Numbered from the stretch's first letter, positions 37,814-47,798 are shown. The stretch is 64,000 bases of DNA from Anaerolineae bacterium (GCA_016931695.1 JAFGEI010000023.1:69328-133327), one strand, 5' to 3'. Translations and numbers: made by a program. The notes: generated by a model from the sequence alone, not told the origin.

Positions 37814-38416
37814 ATGGACGAGGAACAGACGCTGATCCAGGCCGCCCAGCGCGGTCACATGGACGCCTTCAACGAGTTGGTGCTGATTTACCAGAACCAG
37901 GTCTATAACCTTGCCCACCGCATCATGGGCGATCCGGCCTCTGCCGCCGACGCCACCCAGGAGACCTTTATCGTCGCTTATCGCAAGATCGACACCTTTC
38001 GCGGCGGTTCCTTCCGTTCCTGGCTGCTGCGCATCGTCTCCAACCGCTGCTACGACGAACTGCGCCGCCGCAAGCGGCGCCCCACCACGGCCTGGGAGGA
38101 CTTGGGCGAGGTCGACGAGGACGCCAATCCGATTCTGGCCAACGGCGGCGAGTCCCCTGAAGCGACCGTCGGCCGCTGGGAGTTGGCCGAGTTCCTCCAA
38201 CAGGCAATCTCCACCCTGTCGCCCGAGCACCGGGTCGTGCTCGTCCTCTCCGACGTCGAGGGGCTGAGCTATGCCGAGATCGCCGCTGCCGTCGACGTCC
38301 CGGTGGGCACGGTGAAATCCCGCCTGGCCCGCGCGCGGGCCCACCTGCGCGACCGGCTGCAGGCCAAACGGGAACTTTTGCCCGCCGTCTATCGTCTTGT
38401 GGGTGAGGGACAATGA
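37814..38416 (+). CDS. ECF-type RNA polymerase sigma factor
   Basis: Sigma70 r2 DAFNELVLIYQNQVYNLAHRIMGD..DATQETFIVAY and r4 LSYAEIAAAVDVPVGTVKSRLARAR. Confidence 0.95.
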   Translation: MDEEQTLIQAAQRGHMDAFNELVLIYQNQVYNLAHRIMGDPASAADATQETFIVAYRKIDTFRGGSFRSWLLRIVSNRCYDELRRRKRRPTTAWEDLGEVDEDANPILANGGESPEATVGRWELAEFLQQAISTLSPEHRVVLVLSDVEGLSYAEIAAAVDVPVGTVKSRLARARAHLRDRLQAKRELLPAVYRLVGEGQ

Positions 38417-39255
38417 TGAGCAGGAAACGTGCCCAGGCGCGGATGGACGTACTTCTGTCCGCCTACCTGGACGGGGAACTGGCCCCGAGCGAGCGGGCCC
38501 GGCTGGAGGCCCAACTCGAAGCCGATCCCGCACTGCGGGAGCGGTTGGAGACGCTGCGCCAGGCGGTCGCCCTGGTGCGGGAAATGACCCCGCTCCCCGC
38601 CCCGCGCAACTTTTTCGTCAGCCCGGCGATGGTGGCTCCGGCTGCCCGGCCGCTCGCGGTGGCCCCGCGCTGGCTGGCCCCGGCCCTCAGCTTTGCCACC
38701 GCCGCCAGCGCCCTGCTCCTGGCCGTTGCCCTGGCCGGGGTCCTGCTGACCGGCCGGCTCACCGGCCAGGAGATGTTCGAGACGGCGCCGCCCGACGAAC
38801 CGTGGGACGTCCAGGCGCCGACGGAAATGGCCATCGCCGAAGCGCCGCTGGAGGAGGATGTGACGGCGGAGGCGGAGAACGACGCCTTCGGCGCAGCCAG
38901 CGGTGAGACGGAAGGCGGCGAGCAGGAGCGCGTTCCGCCGGCGGCCCCCGCCGAGGAGAGCGCACCCGGCACCGCAGCTTTCACCCCCACCGCTCCCTCG
39001 CCAATGGCCCCACCTGTCCCTGAAGCGTCCCCCTCTCCCCTGCCGGAACGCAGCGCCGACGCCACCGCCACGCCGCCCGCCCCCTACCCGGAGGTCACCC
39101 CCCTCGTCGCGGCGACTCCTACCGCCCCGGCAGCGGTGGGCGAGGCGCCTGGCACTCTGTTCGCCCTTCTTCGCCCGGCATCCGTCGGGCTGGCAGCGCT
39201 GACCCTGCTGCTGGCAGCGGCCAGCCTGCTGGCCTGGATCGCCCGCCGCCGGTAG
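38413..39255 (+). CDS. Anti-sigma factor-like membrane protein
   Basis: Overlaps the sigma gene; DVLLSAYLDGELAPSERARLEAQLEADPALRERLETLR; two TM segments separated by a Pro/Thr/Ala-rich loop. Confidence 0.85.
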   Translation: MMSRKRAQARMDVLLSAYLDGELAPSERARLEAQLEADPALRERLETLRQAVALVREMTPLPAPRNFFVSPAMVAPAARPLAVAPRWLAPALSFATAASALLLAVALAGVLLTGRLTGQEMFETAPPDEPWDVQAPTEMAIAEAPLEEDVTAEAENDAFGAASGETEGGEQERVPPAAPAEESAPGTAAFTPTAPSPMAPPVPEASPSPLPERSADATATPPAPYPEVTPLVAATPTAPAAVGEAPGTLFALLRPASVGLAALTLLLAAASLLAWIARRR

Positions 39256-39262
39256 GAGCGCC

Positions 39263-39769
39263 GTGGCCGATTACCTGGCGTTGAACTATTGCCCCCAGTG
39301 CGGCGCGGCGCTCGCGGACCAAGCCGCCTACGGTCGAGTACGACGATATTGCCCAGCCTGCAAACGGGTCGTCTTTCGCGACCCCAAGGCGGCGGCCGGC
39401 GTGGTCGTGGAACGGGACGGCCAGGCGCTGCTGGTCCGCCGATCGACCAAGCCCAGGCGGGGTTTGTGGAGTATCCCGGCCGGTTTTATCGAGTACGACG
39501 AGGCCCCCGCTGCCGCCGCTGTGCGGGAGTGCGCGGAAGAAACCGGGCTGAGGGTGAAACTGACGGCCCTGCTCGACGTCATTCCCGGCGAGGGGCTGCC
39601 GGGAGAGGCTTCGTTCCTGATCGTCTACCTTGGGCGCATCACCGGCGGGCAGCTGCAGGCCCAGGACGATGCCGAGCAGGCGGCTTTTTTCGACCCCGAC
39701 GACCTGCCGCCGCTGGCCTTTTCCGCCACCCACCGCGCGCTGGAGCGCTGGCGCGCCCGATCCCGCTGA
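39263..39769 (+). CDS. NUDIX hydrolase with N-terminal zinc ribbon
   Basis: CPQCG..CPAC; GFIEYDEAPAAAAVRECAEETGL. Confidence 0.92.
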   Translation: MADYLALNYCPQCGAALADQAAYGRVRRYCPACKRVVFRDPKAAAGVVVERDGQALLVRRSTKPRRGLWSIPAGFIEYDEAPAAAAVRECAEETGLRVKLTALLDVIPGEGLPGEASFLIVYLGRITGGQLQAQDDAEQAAFFDPDDLPPLAFSATHRALERWRARSR

Positions 39770-39826
39770 GCGGGACGCGCTGGCCCTCTCCGCCGCTGGC
39801 GGCCCTGGCCAGGACAAACGGGGCGG

Positions 39827-40255
39827 CTACCGCTCCCCGCCGGGCACTTTCCCTTCCAGGTCGGCGGCGCTAAAACTTTGCGGCAGCAGCAGGTCCAGCG
39901 TCGTCTCGCGAACATTCCCCGCCGCGTCGGCGATCAAGATCACCATGTCCCGGCTGAACTCGCGCAGCGTCTGGCGGCAGGCGCCGCAGGGGCTGCCGCC
40001 ATTCTCCGTGATCACTGCCAGGGCGACGAAATCCCGTTCCCCCTCCGAGACCGCCTTGACCACCGCGGCCCGTTCGGCGCAAATCGTGAGCGGATAAACG
40101 GCGTTCTCCACGTTGCCGGCGCTGTAAACCCGGCCCGAGCGGGCCAACAACGCCGCGCCGACCGGATAGCCTGAATAGGGGGCATAGGCGTGCTGCCGCG
40201 CCTGGCGGGCGCGTTCGACCAGTTGCTCGCGGTTGAACTCGCTAATCTTTTGCAT
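39827..40255 (-). CDS. cdd: Cytidine deaminase
   Basis: AYAPYSGYPVGAALL, NVENAVYPLTICAERAAV, PCGACRQTL. Confidence 0.95.
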   Translation of the reverse strand: MQKISEFNREQLVERARQARQHAYAPYSGYPVGAALLARSGRVYSAGNVENAVYPLTICAERAAVVKAVSEGERDFVALAVITENGGSPCGACRQTLREFSRDMVILIADAAGNVRETTLDLLLPQSFSAADLEGKVPGGER

Positions 40256-41552
40256 CACTTGTCTCCATGGGCTGCCGTCGTACACGAACCTGGCGAATCC
40301 GGCGGCCGGTCACGCTCAACACCTCGATCAGCAACCTGTCGATGTGCAGTTGTTCGCCCTCCGAAGGGACCTTGCCCAGGCTGCTATAGATCAGGCCGCC
40401 CAACGTGTCGCTGGACTTGGTCGGCAGGTCAATCCCCAGCAAGTTGTTCACGTCGTCCAGGTCCATGCGGGCGCCGAGGATATATTCATCCTCGCTGACT
40501 TGCACGAAAATCGGCTCCTCAACGTCATACTCGTCCTGGATCTCGCCCACAATTTCTTCCAGGATGTCCTCTACCGTCACCAGGCCCGCAGTGCCGCCGT
40601 ACTCGTCGATCACAATCGCTATGTGCACGCGCCGCTGCTGCATCTCGCGCAGCAGGTCGTCTACCTTTTTGGTCTCGGGAACAAAATAAGCCGGACGAAG
40701 CAACTCTTGCAGTACCGGCGCTGGCTCGCCGTTCTGCATACAACTCAGCAGGTCCTTGGCATAGAGCAATCCCTCGATGCGGTCGATCGTCTCGGCATAG
40801 ATGGGAATGCGGGAATGCCCCGCGCCAATCACGACGTCCAGCGCCTCCGGCAGCGGCGTGTTGACGTCCAGGGCGACGACGTCGATGCGCGGAACCATCA
40901 CCTCGCGGGCCAGGGTATCGCCAAACTGAAAAATGGAATAGATCATCTCTTTTTCATCCTCCTCGATGACCCCTTCCTCCTCCCCCGCATCCACCAGCAT
41001 GCGAATCTCTTCCTCGGTGATGAGCGAGAGACCGCTGAAAGGAATTCCCCCAAAGGGGGTCGCCAGGCGGTTGCTGAGCCAGACCATAAAGCGAACCAGG
41101 GGCCAGAGCGCCAGTTCCAATCCCCAGACGAACCAGGCCAGTTGGAGCGTCCACTTTTCAGCGTGGGCAGCGGCGATCGCCTCGGGCATCAACCGGCCCA
41201 GTATGACGTGGATCGAAGCGATGCCGCCGACGACAATGACCGTCGCCAGGATGCTCGCCCAGCCCAATACGTTGCTTTCTCCTCCCAACGCTTCGGTCAA
41301 TGGCCATATTACGCTCAGGCCGGCGATGACAGCAGCCAGAGTGACGAGCAAAGCCTTCCCCAGGTAGAGGGTGCCCAAAAGCCGGCTGGCGTCCTCCGCC
41401 AGGCGGATGGCCAACCCGGCGCCAGCGACCCCCTCCTCCGCCATCTGGCGCAGGCGACTCTGGCGAGCGCTGCCAAAGGCGGACTTGGCCGCTGCCAGCA
41501 GGCCATGCGCGGCGATCAGTATCAGGACCCCCAGCAATCCCAGCCAGTTCAT
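40242..41552 (-). CDS. Hemolysin family protein (CNNM plus CBS pair plus CorC_HlyC)
   Basis: REVMVPRIDVVALDVNTPLPEAL, IVIDEYGGTAGLVTVEDILEEIVGEIQDEYD. Confidence 0.93.
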   Translation of the reverse strand: MNWLGLLGVLILIAAHGLLAAAKSAFGSARQSRLRQMAEEGVAGAGLAIRLAEDASRLLGTLYLGKALLVTLAAVIAGLSVIWPLTEALGGESNVLGWASILATVIVVGGIASIHVILGRLMPEAIAAAHAEKWTLQLAWFVWGLELALWPLVRFMVWLSNRLATPFGGIPFSGLSLITEEEIRMLVDAGEEEGVIEEDEKEMIYSIFQFGDTLAREVMVPRIDVVALDVNTPLPEALDVVIGAGHSRIPIYAETIDRIEGLLYAKDLLSCMQNGEPAPVLQELLRPAYFVPETKKVDDLLREMQQRRVHIAIVIDEYGGTAGLVTVEDILEEIVGEIQDEYDVEEPIFVQVSEDEYILGARMDLDDVNNLLGIDLPTKSSDTLGGLIYSSLGKVPSEGEQLHIDRLLIEVLSVTGRRIRQVRVRRQPMETSDAKD

Positions 41553-41776
41553 CCATCGCACCGTCGTTATTCCTCCTCTTGCGGTGACAAAAAAACAGCC
41601 GTCACGCAGCCTAATCGTGGGCCCCAACGGCCTGGTCGAACATCATATACACCTGCTTTGGCAAATGCGCCATTGTCGAATCATTATACCATGATTGACA
41701 CCACTGCAAAAAGGCTATCTTTACCGGGCTGCATTTCAGTCCTGGGGCGAGTTTGTCCGCGCCTCCTCGGTTCGGC

Positions 41777-41822
41777 TGTCATTCTGAGCAGCCTGCCCCC
41801 GAGAAATTGGGGGGATCTCGCC
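41777..41822. repeat. gtcattctgagc...atctc REP-like repeat
   Basis: gtcattctgagcagcctgcccccgagaaattggggggatctcgcc; resembles commonly seen intergenic repeats. Confidence 0.5.
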
Positions 41823-41923
41823 AGGGCCCTTTCAAGGGTTATTTTCAGACGCAAAATCTGATCGTGCCCCGATTCAGTGTTGTTGAGAATTTTTAGCTTC
41901 GAAATCCCCATCCCCCATCTCTC

Positions 41924-41951
41924 TTGCCAACTTTTCCCTCTCAAGTACAAT
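41924..41951 (+). promoter_or_regulatory. Sigma70-type promoter TTGCCA-N16-TACAAT
   Basis: -10 ends 9 nt before ATG 41961: likely leaderless mRNA. Confidence 0.45.
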
Positions 41952-41960
41952 AGCTGTACA

Positions 41961-43433
41961 ATGAAAGACACTTACCGGTTGATCCTGGCCCTGATCGTCA
42001 CCGCCTACGTGTTGCTCGGCGGTCTCTACGCCGCCCTGACGCCCGCCTGGCAGGTGCCCGACGAACCGGCGCACTATAACTATGTCCGCGCCATCGCCGA
42101 GGAGGGCGCGTTCCCGGTGATGGAGCGCGGCGATTACGACCCGGCGTACCTGGAACAGTTGACCAGCCAGCAATTCCCCGCCGACATGCCGATCGACGCG
42201 ATTACCTACGAGGATCACCAGCCCCCGCTCTACTACTTGCTGGCGGCGCCGGTCTATATTCTCTTTGACGGCGCGCTGCTCCCGCTGCGCCTGGTTTCGG
42301 TGGCAGTTGGCGCGGCCCTGCTGGTCATCGTCTATGGCCTGACCCGCTCCCTCTTTCCCGCGCAGCCCTTCCTGGCGATTGCCGCTGCCGCGCTGGTCGC
42401 CTTTCTGCCGCAGCACATCGCCATGACGGCAGGGGTGGAGAACGACGCGCTGGCCGAACTGTGGATCGGCGCGGCGCTGTGGATGGCGGTTCGGTACGTC
42501 CAGAGGAAAAGCGGCGGGCGGCAGTTCCTCGTCGGCTGGGGGCTGACCCTGGGCTTGGGCATGCTGACCAAGGTGTCGACCTACGTCGTGCTGCCGGTAT
42601 CCCTGCTGGCGATATGGCTCCGCGCGCGGCGCGAGGAAGGCGGGCGTTCGCTGGGACAGTCGCTGCGGGCAGCAGCGCCCCGCTGGGCCTGGATGATGCT
42701 GGCGGTGGTCCTGTTGACCGCGCCCTGGTTCGCGCGCAGCATCTCCCTCTACGGCTGGAGCGATCCCATTGGGCAGGCGCGGCACAACAGCGTCGTGGTG
42801 GGACAGCTCACCACCGTCGATGCGCTGGCCCAGTACGGTTGGGGCTGGCTGCTGGGCCGCTTTGCCCACTTTACCTTCCAGAGCTTTTGGGGGCAGTTCG
42901 GATGGATGGGCGTGCCGCTCCAGCCGGCCATCTACGGGGTGCTGGCGATCCTGTCGCTGCTCTTGCTGGCCGGCGCGGCCGGCTGGTTGTTCGACCGCTG
43001 CCGCCCCCGGCTGGCCGCCGCGCAGCGCGACGGGCTGATCCTGCTGGCAACTTCTGCCGTTCTGACCCTGCTGCTCTACCTGGCCTACAACGTGACCTTT
43101 GTGCAGCACCAGGGACGATACCTCTTCCCGGCGCTGATCCCGCTGGCGGTCAGCGCGGCGCTGGGAATCGACTGGCTGCTGGCGCCCCGCACCGCCCGCC
43201 GGGCAGCGGCGGCGCTGGCCGCGCTGGGGATCGGCATGGCCGCCTGGGGAGTGGCGCGCGGCGACCTGCCTGTCCTGCCCATCAGGAGCGCGCTGGGGGC
43301 CGCGCTGCTGCTGGGGGTGGCCGCCTACTTTCCCCGCTGGGGGCGCGGGCTGGCGCTGGCGGCGCTGGCGACCGCCCTGGTCGCCCTCGACCTCTACGCC
43401 CTCTTTGGCGCAATCATCCCAGCGCTGACGTGA
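41961..43433 (+). CDS. Multi-pass membrane protein, DUF2142/GT39-like
   Basis: PAWQVPDEPAHYNYVRAIAEEG...YEDHQPPLYYLLAAP; multiple TM. Confidence 0.75.
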   Translation: MKDTYRLILALIVTAYVLLGGLYAALTPAWQVPDEPAHYNYVRAIAEEGAFPVMERGDYDPAYLEQLTSQQFPADMPIDAITYEDHQPPLYYLLAAPVYILFDGALLPLRLVSVAVGAALLVIVYGLTRSLFPAQPFLAIAAAALVAFLPQHIAMTAGVENDALAELWIGAALWMAVRYVQRKSGGRQFLVGWGLTLGLGMLTKVSTYVVLPVSLLAIWLRARREEGGRSLGQSLRAAAPRWAWMMLAVVLLTAPWFARSISLYGWSDPIGQARHNSVVVGQLTTVDALAQYGWGWLLGRFAHFTFQSFWGQFGWMGVPLQPAIYGVLAILSLLLLAGAAGWLFDRCRPRLAAAQRDGLILLATSAVLTLLLYLAYNVTFVQHQGRYLFPALIPLAVSAALGIDWLLAPRTARRAAAALAALGIGMAAWGVARGDLPVLPIRSALGAALLLGVAAYFPRWGRGLALAALATALVALDLYALFGAIIPALT

Positions 43434-45954
43434 CCAGTTCCAGCAGGCGCCGGGCTCGCCGTTTCGTGCCCGCTTCCTGCTCGCCGGCGGGCCCGACGCA
43501 GCCGGGGCAGCCGGCGGCGCAGGGGCAGGAGCGCGCCCGGTCGAGCGCCGCCGCCAGCAGCACCTCGAACAGCTCGTAGAGACGGTAGCAGAGCCCCGCT
43601 CCGCCGGGCGCCTGGTCGTAGAAAATGACCCGCGGCGGGCGTTCCGCCACCGTCGAGCCCAGGTCACCCGGGGCGCAAAAGAGGTGCAGCGGGGCCAGGT
43701 GGCGCAGCAGGTAGGCCGCGCCGGAGAGCGCGCTCCGCGTCCCCCGCCCCTGCTCCGCCCGCCGGTGGCAGGAAGGGCAGAGGGTGACCAGGTTGTCCAG
43801 CTCGTTTGCCAGCCGGTAAAAGTCGTTGACCCCGGGCAGGTAGCCAAAAGAGCGGAACGGGGCCAGGTGATGGATGTCGTGCTGGCGCTCCGGCCGCTCC
43901 GGCGCGCCGCAGTGCCGGCAGCGATAGCCGTCGCGGGCCCGCGCCGCGTCCCGCTGCCGGGGCCAGTCGGGGCCATAATCGACGGCAGGCTGGAGCACCC
44001 CTTCCTCCTGCATCCGTTCCAGCAGCGGTTCTCCCAGCTCGAACCACGCTCCCACCGTCTCCATGCGCTGCTGCGGCAGGTCGATCTCGCCCCAGTCCAG
44101 CACCTGGTGGCTGTAGCGGCGGATGCGCTGGTAGCCGGTGGCGCGGGTCGTCACCTCCAGCCGCCCCAGGCCGGCCGTCCAGCCCCCGCTGGCGCGGTGC
44201 GCGGCCACCTCCAGCACCTGCACCTCGGTCGTCGACCGGGCGCGGGTGTAGAAATCGACCTCTGCTGGCTGCACCCGCGCCAGCCCCGCCTCCCAATCGA
44301 GGTCAAGCACCAGGTACGTCGCCCCCTCGTGCGGGTAGACGGCGCCGGGATAGACGAGCAGCGGCGCGCTGGGCCGGTCGACCTGGCCGATCACCTGCGG
44401 CGGGTCGGCGCCGACGTCCTGGATCACCACCCCCTCCGGCGCGCTGCTGCGCAGGCCCGTCTCGCCGGCCGGATAGTCGGGGCCGATCCAGGTGAAGCGG
44501 CCGTCGCGGCGGTGCAGGCGGCCCTCTTCGACCAGCAGGTCGAGCAGCGCGGTGACGTCGGGCAGGTCGCCGAAGGATTCGCCGGCCTCGAAGGGCAGCT
44601 CGAAGGCGGCGCAGGCCAGGTGGCTGAAGAGAAGCGCCAGGTTGTCCGGGTCGAGCAACGCCTCCTCCACCGGCCGGCCGAAGAAATAGCGCGGGTGTGT
44701 GACCAGGTACTGGTCGAGGGGCGCCGGGCCGGCGATCAGGACTGCCAGCGACGCGCCGGCGCGCCGCCCGGCCCGCCCCGCCTGCTGCCAGGTGCTGGCG
44801 ATCGAGCCGGGATAGCCGACCATCACGCAGGCGGCCAGCTCGCCGACATCGACGCCCAACTCGAGGGCGTTGGTCGCCACTACCGCCCGCACCGTTCCCG
44901 CCCGCAGCCCTTGCTCGATCTGGCGCCGCTGGGCCGGCAGGTAGCCGCCGCGGTAGCCGCGCACCCGCTCCGGCGCCTCCCCGGCGGCGACGACGGCGTC
45001 CCGCAGGTAGCCCAGCAGGACCTCGACCGTCAGCCGGGCGCGGGCAAAGAGGATCGCCTGCACGTCCGCTTGCAGCAGGCGCGCGCCGATTCCCAGCGCC
45101 TCCAGCAGCGACGAGCGGCGGATCCCCAACTGTGGGTCGAGCAGGGGCGGGTTGTAGAGCAGGAAATGCTTCTCCCCCTGGGGCGAGCCGTCGCCGGTCA
45201 CCGCGCAGACCGGCGCCTCCAGCAGCCGTTCGGCCAGTTGCCGGGGATTGGCGATGGTCGCCGAGGCGCAGAACGCCTGCGGGGCGGCGCCGTAGAAGCG
45301 GCAGACCCGCCGCAGCCGGCGCAGGACGTTGGCGACGTGGCTGCCAAAGACGCCGCGGTAGGCGTGGGTCTCGTCCAGCACGATCCAGCGCAGGTTGGAG
45401 AAAAAACGCATCCAGCGCGTGTGGTGCGGCAGGATGCCGGCGTGCAACATGTCCGGGTTGGTGACCAGGAGGCGCGCCTGGTCGCGGATGGCGCGGCGGT
45501 GAGCGGCCGGCGTGTCGCCGTCGTAGGGGCGCAGGACGATGGAGGCCGGCAGGGCGTCGACGAGCGGTTCCAGGGCGGAAACCTGGTCGTGGGCCAGGGC
45601 CTTGGTCGGAAAGAGGTACAGCGCGCAGGCGTCGGGGTCGGCGAGCGCGGTGTTCAGGACGGGAACGTGGTAGGCCAGCGACTTGCCGGAGGCGGCGGGG
45701 GTCGCCAGCACGACGTTGCGCCCGTCCAGCGCCGCCGAGATCGCCGCCGCCTGGTGCTGGTACAGCGCCGCAATTCCCAGGCCGCGGAGCGCGGCAACCA
45801 GCCGCGGATCCAGGCCGGCGGGCCAGGCGGCGAACCGCGCCGGGCGGGCCGGGAGCCGCTCCCAGGCCGTCACGCAGCGCATGAATGGCGCGTCCGCCCG
45901 CAGGCGGGCCAACAATTCCGCGACGTCGCTCACAACACCTGCCCCCTGGCCCAT
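43414..45954 (-). CDS. DEAD/DEAH-box helicase of the MrfA/Hrq1 (DUF1998) type with an internal HNH-like motif
   Basis: LYQHQAAAISAALDGRNVVLATPAASGKSLAYHVPVL, VLDETHAYRG, TNALELGVDVGELAACVMVGYPGSIASTWQQAGRAGR, RDGYRCRHCG...HDIHHLAPF..ANELDNLVTLCPSCHRR, CPCAAGCPGCVGP. Confidence 0.88.
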   Translation of the reverse strand: MGQGAGVVSDVAELLARLRADAPFMRCVTAWERLPARPARFAAWPAGLDPRLVAALRGLGIAALYQHQAAAISAALDGRNVVLATPAASGKSLAYHVPVLNTALADPDACALYLFPTKALAHDQVSALEPLVDALPASIVLRPYDGDTPAAHRRAIRDQARLLVTNPDMLHAGILPHHTRWMRFFSNLRWIVLDETHAYRGVFGSHVANVLRRLRRVCRFYGAAPQAFCASATIANPRQLAERLLEAPVCAVTGDGSPQGEKHFLLYNPPLLDPQLGIRRSSLLEALGIGARLLQADVQAILFARARLTVEVLLGYLRDAVVAAGEAPERVRGYRGGYLPAQRRQIEQGLRAGTVRAVVATNALELGVDVGELAACVMVGYPGSIASTWQQAGRAGRRAGASLAVLIAGPAPLDQYLVTHPRYFFGRPVEEALLDPDNLALLFSHLACAAFELPFEAGESFGDLPDVTALLDLLVEEGRLHRRDGRFTWIGPDYPAGETGLRSSAPEGVVIQDVGADPPQVIGQVDRPSAPLLVYPGAVYPHEGATYLVLDLDWEAGLARVQPAEVDFYTRARSTTEVQVLEVAAHRASGGWTAGLGRLEVTTRATGYQRIRRYSHQVLDWGEIDLPQQRMETVGAWFELGEPLLERMQEEGVLQPAVDYGPDWPRQRDAARARDGYRCRHCGAPERPERQHDIHHLAPFRSFGYLPGVNDFYRLANELDNLVTLCPSCHRRAEQGRGTRSALSGAAYLLRHLAPLHLFCAPGDLGSTVAERPPRVIFYDQAPGGAGLCYRLYELFEVLLAAALDRARSCPCAAGCPGCVGPAGEQEAGTKRRARRLLELVTSALG

Positions 45955-46023
45955 TATAGCAGGAACTGCCCAGGCGGAATAGTCAGCGCAACTCTGCCGC
46001 ATCTCGGCCTCTCTCGACCTCAA

Positions 46024-46052
46024 TTGCACATGTGGCGAAATTTGAGTATACT
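46024..46052 (+). promoter_or_regulatory. Sigma70-type promoter TTGCAC-N17-TATACT
   Basis: Upstream of tldD. Confidence 0.5.
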
Positions 46053-46117
46053 ATCCGGGCTGCAACGGCTCGGGCCGCCTGGCCGTTACGGCCAATCGAG
46101 AAACCTGGAGGTGCATC

Positions 46118-47587
46118 TTGAGAGAACTGGCAGACCTGGCCCTGGACACTGCTCACGCCCGGGGCGCCACGTACAGCGACGTGCGCATCGTCCAGCGCCG
46201 CACGCAGCAAATCGCCACCCGCAACGGCGTCGTGCTCAACGCCAGCGACGCGCAAGAGCAGGGCTTTGGCGTCCGGGTGATCGCCGGCGGCGCGTGGGGC
46301 TTTTCTTCCAGCTCGCGGCTGAGCCGGCAGGAGGTCGAGCGGGTCGCCGCGGAGGCGGTCGAGATCGCCCGCGCCAGCGCGACGGTGGGCAAGGAACCGG
46401 TCGACCTCGGGCCGCCCGAGGTCCACGTCGACAGCTACCGCACGCCGCTGCAAATCGACCCCTTCACCATCCCCCTAGAGGAAAAGATGAGCCTGCTCCT
46501 GGCTGCCGACGCGGCCATGCAGCGGGTGAAAGGCATCAACGTCGCCCGCGCCTCGGCGGTGAGCTGGCAGGAAAACAAGACCTTTGCCAGCAGCGAGGGC
46601 TCCTGGATCGAGCAAGAACTGTGGGAGGTCGGCGGCGGGATCGTCGCCTACGCGATGGGAAACGGGGAGATGCAGCAGCGCTCCTACCCCAACTCTTTTG
46701 CCCGCGACCAGCGGACCGGCGGTTGGGAGATCATCCAGGAGATGGACCTGCCGGGCAACGGGGAGCGCGTCGCCAGCGAGGCCGTCGCCCTGCTCACCGC
46801 CGACCCGTGTCCCAGCCAGGTCACGACCCTCATCCTCGGCCCGACCCAGCTGGCGCTGCAAATCCACGAGTCGTGCGGGCACCCGACCGAACTCGACCGC
46901 GTCTTTGGCAGCGAGGCCGCCTACGCCGGCACCAGTTTCCTCACCCCCGACAAGCTGAACGAACTGCGCTACGGTTCCCCCATCGTCAACCTGACCGCCG
47001 ACGCCACGATCCCCGGCGGCCTGGGCACCTTTGGCTACGACGACGAAGGCGTGCCCGCCCAGCGCGTGCCGCTGGTCCGCGCGGGCATCTTTGTCGGTTA
47101 TCTGAGCTCGCGGGAGACCATGGTCCAGCTGGCAAAAACAAAGGGCCAGGACCCCGCCGCCGCCCGTTCCGGCGGCGCGATGCGCGCCGCGGGGTGGAAC
47201 CGCATCCCCCTGGTGCGGATGACCAACGTCAGCCTGGAGCCGGGGGAATGGACCCTGGAGGACCTGGTCGCCGACACCGACGCGGGGATTTACATGGAGA
47301 TGAACCGCAGTTGGTCGATCGACGACAAGCGGCTCAACTTTCAATTCGGCACCGAGGTCGCCCGCGAGATTCGCAACGGCAAGATGGGCCGGCTGCTCAA
47401 GAACGCCCTCTACACCGGCATGACGCCCCAGTTCTGGGGCGCGTGCGACGCGATTTGCAACGCCGATCACTGGCGGGTGTGGGGGACTCCGAACTGTGGC
47501 AAGGGGCAGCCCAGCCAGGTCGCGCACACGGGCCACGGCGCCGCCCCGGCCCGCTTCCGGAACATTCAAATTGGCAGCAAATTGTAA
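46118..47587 (+). CDS. tldD: TldD/PmbA family metallopeptidase, TldD-like
   Basis: HESCGHPTELDRVFGSEAAYAGTSFL (HExxxH), YDDEGVPAQRVPLVRAGIFVGYL; TTG start with good RBS. Confidence 0.88.
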   Translation: MRELADLALDTAHARGATYSDVRIVQRRTQQIATRNGVVLNASDAQEQGFGVRVIAGGAWGFSSSSRLSRQEVERVAAEAVEIARASATVGKEPVDLGPPEVHVDSYRTPLQIDPFTIPLEEKMSLLLAADAAMQRVKGINVARASAVSWQENKTFASSEGSWIEQELWEVGGGIVAYAMGNGEMQQRSYPNSFARDQRTGGWEIIQEMDLPGNGERVASEAVALLTADPCPSQVTTLILGPTQLALQIHESCGHPTELDRVFGSEAAYAGTSFLTPDKLNELRYGSPIVNLTADATIPGGLGTFGYDDEGVPAQRVPLVRAGIFVGYLSSRETMVQLAKTKGQDPAAARSGGAMRAAGWNRIPLVRMTNVSLEPGEWTLEDLVADTDAGIYMEMNRSWSIDDKRLNFQFGTEVAREIRNGKMGRLLKNALYTGMTPQFWGACDAICNADHWRVWGTPNCGKGQPSQVAHTGHGAAPARFRNIQIGSKL

Positions 47588-47607
47588 CCGCCGGGCAATT
47601 GGTCAAT

Positions 47608-47798
47608 CTCACATTTCACTCGCAGGTGTCATTGCGAGCCGCCGCGGGCGGCAGCCTGCCCCGAGCTTGCCTCGGGGAAGTAATCTCATGAACGCATTTT
47701 GGAGATTGCCCCCGATTTCTCGGGGCCGGGCTTTGGGCGCAGAGTTTATCCTGAGCGCAAGCAAAGGACGCCCGCGCAATGACAAGTGTGAAATTGTC
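47608..47798. repeat. REP/MITE-like element E ('gtcattgcgag...gcgcaatgac')
   Basis: Inverted ends caatctcaca...ggtgtcattgcgag / gcgcaatgacaagtgtgaaattg; internal taatctc/ggagattgc. Confidence 0.55.

Noticed and set aside
43684-47691. 1335-aa plus-strand ORF
   Set aside because: It is antisense to the helicase and then out of frame with tldD; Arg/Gly/Pro/Ala-rich composition typical of shadow ORFs in GC-rich DNA; no recognisable motifs.
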